Assembly (NCBI GenBank): GCA_029884515.1
Contig: JAOUHR010000090.1
Span: 1 to 7,249 of the forward strand
Length of the DNA stretch: 7,249 bases
Source of the DNA: Gemmatimonadota bacterium
GTDB lineage: Bacteria > Gemmatimonadota > Gemmatimonadetes > Gemmatimonadales > Gemmatimonadaceae
Reading direction: 5' to 3'
The notes below the pieces were generated by a model. It did no database searches. It was given only the letters and a program-made list of their open reading frames with translations, and had not been told where the DNA came from. The position numbers were made by a program, and so were the translations under genes. The first letter of the stretch is position 1. Each line of letters begins with the position of its first letter. Shown here one piece after another: positions 1 to 4,620 of the stretch.

Positions 1-185
1 ACGACGAAGGTGCCCCCCACCCAGAGCCACCGGTCGCTCGGGCCGTACTGCAGCACTACCGCGCGGTAGAGGCGGAGGCCCGCTCCCGTGAGGACGGCCA
101 TCGTCGAGAGGGAGAGCGAGATGCGCCGGACGAACGCGGGCTCCTCCAGCGCCGACAACCCCACGGTCGAGCGGAACAGCGGCAT
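1..185 (-). CDS. Partial hypothetical membrane protein (N-terminus only)
   Basis: An open frame starts at an ATG whose first base is 185 and reads without a stop to the window edge (61 codons). The start lies only 3 nt after the stop of the RidA-family gene, so it is probably the third gene of the lepB operon. The visible N-terminus begins MPLFRSTVGL, then has a mostly hydrophobic stretch at about residues 22-45 (LSLSTMAVLTGAGLRLYRAV) and a second at about 56-61 (WLWVGGTFVV), which suggests one or more membrane segments. There is no Shine-Dalgarno sequence before the ATG, consistent with coupling to the upstream gene. Codon third positions are GC-rich, as in the neighbours. I do not recognise the family, and the C-terminus lies outside the window. 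Confidence 0.6.
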   Translation of the reverse strand, partial: MPLFRSTVGLSALEEPAFVRRISLSLSTMAVLTGAGLRLYRAVVLQYGPSDRWLWVGGTFV

Positions 186-188
186 CGC

Positions 189-710
189 TCAGGCGCTCGC
201 GACGCACTCGATCTCGACGCGTGCGCCGAGGGCGAGGCCGTTCGCGCCGAACGCACTGCGGGCCGGCAGGCGCCCGGGCGCGAAGTACGTCGTGTAGATC
301 GCGTTCATGCGGTCCCACTCCTTCATGTCCGCCATCATCACGGTGCACTTCACCACGTGGTCCATCGACGAGCCGATGTCGGTGAGCACCTGCTTGATGT
401 TGTCGAGCGCCTGCCTCGTCTCGGCCTCGATCCCGCCGGCGACGAGCCCGCCGCTGGCGGCGGCGTCGGCGCCGACCTGGCCGGAGAGGAAGATGAGGTC
501 GCCCACGCGCACGGCGGGCGAGAAGGGTCGCGTGGGCGGCCCGTACGGCGTGAGGTACTGCGCCGTATCCGCCTCGGCGGCCGCGTGCTCCTCTCCCTCC
601 TCCGCCTCCCCGGACTCACGGCAGCCGAGCACGAGGACGGCCAGCGTGGCGGCGACGGCGAGTCGTGCCACGTGGCGCGACCAGCGGGGTGACGCGAAGG
701 CGAGGTTCAT
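189..710 (-). CDS. RidA/YjgF/YER057c/UK114-family lipoprotein (predicted enamine/imine deaminase)
   Basis: This gene encodes 173 residues. Residues 1-30 are a lipoprotein signal peptide: basic n-region, hydrophobic core (about 17-28) and a lipobox VLGC with Cys30. An acidic linker (about 31-48, EAEEGEE) follows, then a complete Rid domain (about 50-171). The domain carries the family signature GRLPARSAFG with Arg151, and VEIECVA with Glu166. Their 15-residue spacing equals that of Arg105 and Glu120 in E. coli RidA, the residues that bind the substrate carboxylate and support deamination. Canonical RidA hydrolyses reactive 2-aminoacrylate enamines made by PLP enzymes, but in the cytosol. Here the signal peptide predicts a membrane-anchored, periplasm-facing protein, so the substrate is unknown. 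The residue after Cys30 is Arg, not Asp, which favours outer-membrane sorting if E. coli rules apply. The chosen ATG overlaps the lepB stop (ATGA); an upstream in-frame extension would run through lepB coding sequence and lose the signal peptide. Confidence 0.92.
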   Translation of the reverse strand: MNLAFASPRWSRHVARLAVAATLAVLVLGCRESGEAEEGEEHAAAEADTAQYLTPYGPPTRPFSPAVRVGDLIFLSGQVGADAAASGGLVAGGIEAETRQALDNIKQVLTDIGSSMDHVVKCTVMMADMKEWDRMNAIYTTYFAPGRLPARSAFGANGLALGARVEIECVASA

Positions 711-1495
711 CGGATGACGTGCCCGATCCGTGACCAGCGGATGTCCGTGAGGAAGGGGAGCGGCCGGTCGGAGTCGTCCCGGTTGTACGAGTAGTACACG
801 AAGAGTGGCCGTCCACGGACGTTCGCGCGAGGCACGAAGCTCCAGTAGCGGCTGTCCTTCGAGTTGTAGCGGTTGTCGCCCATCATCCAGTAGTGACCCG
901 CCGGCACGACGAGTGGGCCCCAATCATCCACCGTGGGCTGGGCCGGCGCCGGGCCGAATCGCGAGTCGGCGAGCTGCACACGCTTCTGCCAGTCGAAGAG
1001 CGGGTCCACGTAATCCGGTTCGGCGCCGGGGAGGGCGACGGCGTAGCCCTGCAGCTGCGGCGCGCCATTGACGTGCACCACGCCGGCGCGCGAGAAGATC
1101 GTGTCGCCCGGCATGCCGATGAGGCGCTTCACCAGGATCGGGGTCGGGTCCTCCGGCTGGTCGATCTGCGGCGGCGAGATGAAGACGATGATCTCGCCGC
1201 GTTGCGGGTCGGCGTAGCCCGGGAGGCTCATGTGCGTGAACGGGACGTGCGGTCCGTATCGCAGCTTGTTCACGAAGAGCCAGTCGCCGACGAGCATGGA
1301 CGGGATCATCGACCCCGACGGGATGCGGTACGCCTCCACGAAGAAGGTGCGGAGGATGAGGAAGATCGCGATCGTGCCCGCGAGGGACTTGAATCCCTCC
1401 CAGAAGCGGCGCTGATCGAAGGGCTTGCCGCCCTTCCGGCCGCGCGCGGCGGCCACGGTGTTCTTCGGCTTGTCGGACTTCTTGCTGGCGGCCAT
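707..1495 (-). CDS. lepB: Signal peptidase I (type I leader peptidase, Ser/Lys protease)
   Basis: This 262-residue protein is an inner-membrane enzyme that cleaves signal peptides from secreted proteins, with its catalytic domain outside the membrane. Residues 1-30 are Lys/Arg-rich and cytoplasmic, and one transmembrane helix spans about 37-56. Box B has the catalytic Ser62 in IPSGSMIPSML. Box D has the general base Lys123 in VKRLIGMPGD. Box E is GDNRYNSKDSRYW (206-218). The region between boxes D and E (about 145-200) is moderately long. The ATG at 1495 is preferred because it gives a normal basic N-terminus. An in-frame GTG at 1561 would add 22 residues rich in Pro and Arg, and neither start has a good ribosome binding site. 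The stop overlaps the start of the RidA-type lipoprotein gene by 4 bp, so the two are translationally coupled. Lipoproteins such as that neighbour are normally cut by LspA, so the coupling does not imply that LepB processes it. Confidence 0.95.
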   Translation of the reverse strand: MAASKKSDKPKNTVAAARGRKGGKPFDQRRFWEGFKSLAGTIAIFLILRTFFVEAYRIPSGSMIPSMLVGDWLFVNKLRYGPHVPFTHMSLPGYADPQRGEIIVFISPPQIDQPEDPTPILVKRLIGMPGDTIFSRAGVVHVNGAPQLQGYAVALPGAEPDYVDPLFDWQKRVQLADSRFGPAPAQPTVDDWGPLVVPAGHYWMMGDNRYNSKDSRYWSFVPRANVRGRPLFVYYSYNRDDSDRPLPFLTDIRWSRIGHVIR

Positions 1496-1596
1496 GGTGT
1501 CCGGCTGGGAGCGGCGAGGGGCGACGGGCTGGGTGGCGCGTGACTGGGGCGGCACGCGCACGTTGGGAATCTGCCCATGCGAGCCCCCGAATACGA

Positions 1597-1624
1597 GAGG
1601 GGCGCGCCTCGCGGCGCGCCCCTC
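1597..1624 (-). terminator. 12-bp perfect GC hairpin after the SWIB gene
   Basis: Bases 1597-1608 and 1613-1624 form a perfect 12-bp stem closed by a 4-nt loop (tcgc). It begins 26 nt after the SWIB stop codon. On the minus strand it is followed by TCGTATTC, only moderately T-rich, so it is a weaker match to a classic intrinsic terminator than the stem suggests. It probably separates the SWIB transcript from lepB. No other gene occupies this 154-bp gap (1496-1649), and I see no confident lepB promoter in it. Confidence 0.7.
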
Positions 1625-1649
1625 GCTCCTGCTGCTGCGGTGACGCGGG

Positions 1650-1958
1650 CTACTTGAGGTTCTTCGAGACGAGCTTCGTCATGTCGAACATCGAGACCTG
1701 CGCCTTTCCGCCGAACACGGCCTTGAGCGCCGCGTCCGCGTTGATCATGCGGCGGTTCTTCTTGTCCTGGAGGCCGTGCTTCTTGATGTACACCCAGAGC
1801 TTCTTGGTGAGCTCGGTGCGCGGCAGCGGCGAGGCGCCCACGACCATCGCGAGCTTCTCGTTCGGCGTCACGGGCTTCATGAACGCGGCATTCGGCTTCC
1901 GCTTCTTCGCCGGGGCCTTCTTCTTCGCGGCCTTCTTCGCCTTCTTCTTGGCAGCCAT
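1650..1958 (-). CDS. SWIB/MDM2-domain protein with Lys/Ala-rich N-terminal tail
   Basis: This gene encodes 102 residues. Residues 2-22 are a low-complexity tail of KKAKK/KKAPAKK type, resembling the tails of histone H1 and of bacterial HU/H1-like proteins, and should bind nucleic acid non-specifically. Residues 24-102 form a complete SWIB domain: FMKPVTPNEKLAMVVG, LPRTELTKKLWVYIKKHGLQD, KNRRMINADAALKAVFG and a last helix VSMFDMTKLVSKNLK. The SWIB fold is known from SWI/SNF complexes and also occurs in Chlamydia and other bacteria, often linked to topoisomerases. A nucleoid or topology role is an inference. The ATG at 1958 is chosen because a strong Shine-Dalgarno sequence lies 9 nt before it; an in-frame upstream start at 2057 would add 33 residues unlike the family. 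The gene stands alone between two intergenic gaps, with a hairpin terminator beyond it, so it is probably monocistronic. Confidence 0.93.
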   Translation of the reverse strand: MAAKKKAKKAAKKKAPAKKRKPNAAFMKPVTPNEKLAMVVGASPLPRTELTKKLWVYIKKHGLQDKKNRRMINADAALKAVFGGKAQVSMFDMTKLVSKNLK

Positions 1959-1967
1959 GCTGACGGT

Positions 1968-1975
1968 CTCCTCTT
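1968..1975 (-). promoter_or_regulatory. Strong ribosome binding site of the SWIB gene
   Basis: The minus strand reads AAGAGGAG, then a 9-nt spacer, then ATG at 1958. This is the clearest Shine-Dalgarno sequence in the window. It fixes the SWIB start and suggests high expression, as expected for an abundant chromatin-type protein. Confidence 0.72.
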
Positions 1976-2042
1976 GAGATGTGGTGATCGCGTGCTGCAC
2001 CCGGTCGAGCACGTGCGCGATCTGACTCGAAGGTAAGCCGGT

Positions 2043-2085
2043 CCTTCTGGGGCGCAATAGGTGTTCCCCTCTGGCGCCCCTCTGG
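2043..2085. repeat. Three direct copies of an 8-bp motif upstream of the SWIB gene
   Basis: On the plus strand ccttctgg (2043-2050) and ccctctgg (2067-2074 and 2078-2085) occur, giving CCAGAAGG and two CCAGAGGG copies on the minus strand. Start-to-start spacings are 24 and 11 bp. They lie in the 159-bp gap between nfo and the SWIB gene (1959-2117), about 85-130 bp upstream of the SWIB start, where operator sites might be. The composition is GC-rich, so chance is possible. I see no convincing -35/-10 pair in this gap. Confidence 0.35.
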
Positions 2086-2097
2086 GGAGACGCCGAT

Positions 2098-2111
2098 TTC
2101 CCCTCGGGGAA
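2098..2111 (-). terminator. Short palindrome just after nfo
   Basis: The sequence ttcccc-tc-ggggaa can form a small stem (about 5 bp with a 4-nt loop) starting 7 nt beyond the nfo stop codon. No T-tract follows on the minus strand, so it is at most a weak terminator or 3'-end stabiliser for the transcript ending in nfo. Confidence 0.3.
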
Positions 2112-2117
2112 GCGCCC

Positions 2118-3023
2118 TCAGCCGGTCAGCAACCCGGCCAGGAGCGCCAGCATCCGCACGTCGGCGGGGTCGGGGGACGGGTCGTCCTCGACCACCGAAG
2201 CCCGGTCGGACGGCGTCTCCAGGATGCACGGAATGCCAGCGGTGATCGCGTCGGCGAGGAGCCAGCGGAACGGTTCCACGCCGATCATCCCCTCGCCGAT
2301 GAGCGCGTGGCGGTCCTTGTTCGACCCGAACGGATGCAGGCTGTCGTTCAGGTGGAAGAAGGCGGGTCGCTCACCGACGGTGCGCGTGAACGCCTCGAGC
2401 ACCGCCCGCTGCGCCTCGGCCGAGGCCGCGATGTCATGCCCCGCCGCGAACAGGTGGCAGGTGTCGAGCCCATACCCGGTGCGGTGGCGGAGCGCGTCCG
2501 GCACCTGGGCCAGCATCAGGGCGATCTCCTCGGCGCTCCGTCCCATCGTGCGACCCGCACCGGCCGTGTTCTCGATCAGCACCTTGGTGCCGCCCGCGGT
2601 CTCGGGCACCGATTCGAGCGCGTGCCGGATGGTGACGCCGACACGCACGGCCGCCTCGGCCGGGTCGCTCTCACCGGCGGACCCCGGGTGGAAGCAGCAC
2701 CCACCGGCGCCGAGCGCGGTGCTCCGTTCGAATTCGCGGGTGAGTCCCGCACGGGCCCGCATCGCCTTCGTCTCCTCCGGCGACGCGGTGTTCAGCACGT
2801 ACGCAGCGTGCACGAGCACGTGATGACGCTCGATCCCCGCTTCGGCGAGCGCCTCGTGCACCTTGGCCGCCTTCTCGGGCTTGATGCCCGCCTTGTCGTT
2901 GTAGAAGGTGGGCTTGGCGGTGAAGACCTGCAGCGCGCGCGCGCCGGCCGCCGCGGCCCGGCGCACCGCCATGGGCAGCCCGCCGTCGTCCGCGGGATGT
3001 ACGCCGAGGATGCGAGGCGTCAC
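2118..3023 (-). CDS. nfo: Endonuclease IV (AP endonuclease, Xth-independent Nfo/Apn1 family)
   Basis: This 301-residue TIM-barrel enzyme, close to the usual 280-300, cuts the backbone 5' of abasic sites in base excision repair. All nine zinc ligands known from E. coli Nfo are in place: His72 (VHAAY), His112 (FHPGS), Glu151 (IENTAGAG), Asp187 and His190 (LDTCH), His224 (FHLND), Asp237 and His239 (KDRH), and Glu269 (ILET). Tyr75 corresponds to the lesion-inserting Tyr72. The N-terminal motif is altered (GVHPADDGG where E. coli has GAHVSAAGG). The loop after FT (residues 36-43, AKPTFYND) lacks the Arg and Trp that E. coli uses near residues 37-39 for DNA contact. The start is GTG at 3023, overlapping the preceding stop (GTGA), with no Shine-Dalgarno sequence, so translation is probably coupled to the regulator gene. 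Confidence in the family is high; exact lesion preference is less sure. Confidence 0.93.
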   Translation of the reverse strand: MTPRILGVHPADDGGLPMAVRRAAAAGARALQVFTAKPTFYNDKAGIKPEKAAKVHEALAEAGIERHHVLVHAAYVLNTASPEETKAMRARAGLTREFERSTALGAGGCCFHPGSAGESDPAEAAVRVGVTIRHALESVPETAGGTKVLIENTAGAGRTMGRSAEEIALMLAQVPDALRHRTGYGLDTCHLFAAGHDIAASAEAQRAVLEAFTRTVGERPAFFHLNDSLHPFGSNKDRHALIGEGMIGVEPFRWLLADAITAGIPCILETPSDRASVVEDDPSPDPADVRMLALLAGLLTG

Positions 3024-3712
3024 GACGTCCGATTGCCCGGGGCTCGGGGGTCGGCGAGGTCGATCATCCGCTGTCCCTTCAGGTACTCCACGGACTGCGG
3101 GTCGCCGAGGCTGTTCAGCCGCTTCACCACCTCGGCGATCCGGCGGGCCTGCGTGTCGACCGTCGAGAGCGCCTCCCTGGACTCCGTGGGCGAGAGCATC
3201 CCACTCGATACGAGCGCACTGTTGGTGAGGAGCGCGGCGAGCGGGTTGTTGATCTCGTGCTGCAACGCGAGCGAGAGTTCACCGATGCCGGCGAGGTAGC
3301 GTGCCTTCCGGAGTTCGTCCTCGGCGGTGCGGCGCGCGGCGGCGATCTCCATGCGGCGCTCGGCGATCCGCAGCCGCGCCGCGATCTCTTCCGGCGTCAC
3401 CGGCTTCGAGAGATAGTCGTCCGCGCCGGAGTCGAGCACCGCCTCGAGGTTGTGCATCCCGCCGCGGGCGGTGATGACCTGCAGGAAGGTATCGGCGCCG
3501 GCCGGATGCGAGCGGATGCGCCGGCAGACCTCGAGCCCGTCGAGTCCGGGCATCTCCCAGTCGAGCACGACCATCGCTGCTGGCGCGGCCTCGAAGGCGT
3601 GCCAGATCGCGCTGCCGTCGGCGAACGCCTCGACGTCGTGGCCGTGCGCGGCGAACACCGCTGCGAGCAGCTCGCGCATCAATTCGTCGTCGTCGGCCAG
3701 CAGCAGGCGCAT
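3020..3712 (-). CDS. Response regulator fused to a HisKA-type DHp domain, no ATPase domain
   Basis: This gene encodes 230 residues. Residues 1-118 are a full receiver domain: acidic pair Asp7/Asp8, phosphoacceptor Asp51 (VVLDWEMPGLDG), switch Thr81 and Lys103 (SKPV). A basic helix follows (about 115-138, RIAERRMEIAAARRTAEDEL), as in linkers before kinase domains. Residues 141-205 form a HisKA-like helical hairpin with the H-box ELSLALQHEINNPL, giving His152. The protein ends about 25 residues later. There is no N, G1, F or G2 box, and nfo begins at once in an overlapping frame, so no ATP-binding domain has been split off. It cannot autophosphorylate by itself. It could be phosphorylated at Asp51 or His152 by a partner kinase and act as a phosphorelay adaptor, or use the hairpin only to dimerise. 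A GAGGG ribosome site (3720-3724) overlaps the upstream gene's stop and lies 7 nt before the ATG. Domain calls are firm, function is not. Confidence 0.9.
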   Translation of the reverse strand: MRLLLADDDELMRELLAAVFAAHGHDVEAFADGSAIWHAFEAAPAAMVVLDWEMPGLDGLEVCRRIRSHPAGADTFLQVITARGGMHNLEAVLDSGADDYLSKPVTPEEIAARLRIAERRMEIAAARRTAEDELRKARYLAGIGELSLALQHEINNPLAALLTNSALVSSGMLSPTESREALSTVDTQARRIAEVVKRLNSLGDPQSVEYLKGQRMIDLADPRAPGNRTS

Positions 3713-3722
3713 CAGGTGTCCC

Positions 3723-4529
3723 TCAGAAGTGCAGTGTGCCCTGGCGGAACACGACCCGCGGCGCGCCGGCACCGCGTTGGGTCTCGGTCCACGCCAAGGT
3801 GATGCGGTCGCCGTGCAAGGCGACGCGCGGCGTACGCGCCTCGCCCGTCTCGTCCGAGGCGGAGGTGCGCGCCTCGAAAATGTGGCCCTGCGTGAACGAG
3901 AGTGCGAGGCCGAGCCGCGGGAACCGGCTGTTCGGGTCCTCGAACGCGACGGCCACCGTATCGCCGTTCGAGGCGACGGAGGCCGCCGACGGACGGTCGC
4001 CGTACACGATCGGGACCACCGCGTGCCACATCCCGCCGCGGTCCATCGTGTGCGTGAAGAAGATCCCCGCGCCCTCCCTCCCCACCAAGTGGTAGACGAC
4101 GTGCACGTACCCGTTGACGGAGTCGGCGGAGATGAACGGCGCGGGCCGCTCGCAGCCGGTGCGGCCGACGTCGGTGGAATCGGCGGTGGAGGCGGCGTTC
4201 CAGGTGCGCCCCCCGTCGTCGGACCGCGCGACGCGGAGCAGCACGCTCGAGTCCGGCCGCACCTGGAACCAGGAGGCGAAGGCCTGACCATCGAGCGCCG
4301 GCGTGGCCCGCACGCTGGTCGCGCAGAGTGCCGGCTCGGATGGCCAGGAGGCAGGCGCCCAATCCGCGACGAGCCGCGGGCGGCCGCCCAAGGGATCGAT
4401 GCCGAGCCGCTGCGTATCCGCGATGGCGCCTGCCGCCCGGGTGAGCGTGTCGTCCCAGGTGACCGGCTCGGGTACGCAGGCGGAGAGGACGAGGACCGGC
4501 ACGAACAGGAGGAGCCGCAAGTGGCGCAT
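3723..4529 (-). CDS. Lipoprotein with Asp-box (BNR/sialidase-like beta-propeller) repeats
   Basis: This gene encodes 268 residues. The start at 4529 gives a clear lipoprotein signal: MRHLRLLLFVPVLVLSAC, lipobox LSAC, Cys18. An in-frame ATG at 4604 would bury this signal behind 25 Arg-rich residues, so it is rejected. The mature part has a textbook Asp-box at 103-110 (SDDGGRTW) and a weaker copy at about 162-168 (MDRGGMW). Between and after these come alternating beta-rich segments (VHVVYHLV, VAVAFED, ITLAWTE), which fits a partial beta-propeller or a half-size sialidase-type fold. The catalytic Arg triad and Tyr/Glu of true sialidases cannot be identified, and the protein is too short for a full six-bladed enzyme, so it is more likely a binding or sensor protein. 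It sits at the head of the unit with the REC-DHp regulator (10-nt gap) and nfo. An envelope sensing role is inferred from context only. Confidence 0.82.
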   Translation of the reverse strand: MRHLRLLLFVPVLVLSACVPEPVTWDDTLTRAAGAIADTQRLGIDPLGGRPRLVADWAPASWPSEPALCATSVRATPALDGQAFASWFQVRPDSSVLLRVARSDDGGRTWNAASTADSTDVGRTGCERPAPFISADSVNGYVHVVYHLVGREGAGIFFTHTMDRGGMWHAVVPIVYGDRPSAASVASNGDTVAVAFEDPNSRFPRLGLALSFTQGHIFEARTSASDETGEARTPRVALHGDRITLAWTETQRGAGAPRVVFRQGTLHF

Positions 4530-4535
4530 GCGTGA

Positions 4536-4580
4536 AGTATCACCCGGCGTAGGATTAGATTTCCACCGCCATCGTGATAC
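4536..4580. promoter_or_regulatory. Divergent intergenic region with inverted repeat and -10-like elements
   Basis: In the 91-bp gap between the lipoprotein gene and pruA (4530-4620), gtatcac (4537-4543) and gtgatac (4574-4580) form an inverted repeat 30 bp apart. Each arm is followed inward by a GGCG element after two or three bases. On each strand the arm reads TGATAC, similar to an extended -10. On the minus strand GATACT ends 6 nt before the lipoprotein ATG, so a transcript could begin at or near the start codon (leaderless). On the plus strand the element ends about 40 nt before pruA. No good -35 is seen on either side, so an operator reading is equally possible. Confidence 0.4.
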
Positions 4581-4620
4581 ACCGCGAACCGACTGTCGCC
4601 TCACCGCAGCCCACCTGAAG

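Noticed and set aside
2017..2056. Sigma70-like promoter for the SWIB gene (TTGCGC, 16 nt, TACCTT on the minus strand)
   Set aside because: Only 3 of 6 bases match the consensus at each hexamer, no better than expected by chance in this gap.
2118..3020. A frameshifted ATPase domain of a histidine kinase downstream of the REC-DHp gene
   Set aside because: The downstream sequence is fully accounted for by nfo, with all nine metal ligands in frame. No N, G1 or G2 box motifs appear.
2061..3299. Long open frame on the plus strand (about 412 codons)
   Set aside because: It lies opposite nfo and the regulator gene, which have complete family motifs. Its product is Arg/Gly/His-rich with no recognisable domain, typical of antisense frames in GC-rich coding DNA.
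3020..4582. Possibility that the regulator is a 520-residue protein starting at 4582
   Set aside because: The upstream part is a Ser/Arg/Pro-rich frame-shifted reading of the lipoprotein gene. The receiver domain begins exactly at the ATG at 3712, which has a GAGGG ribosome site.
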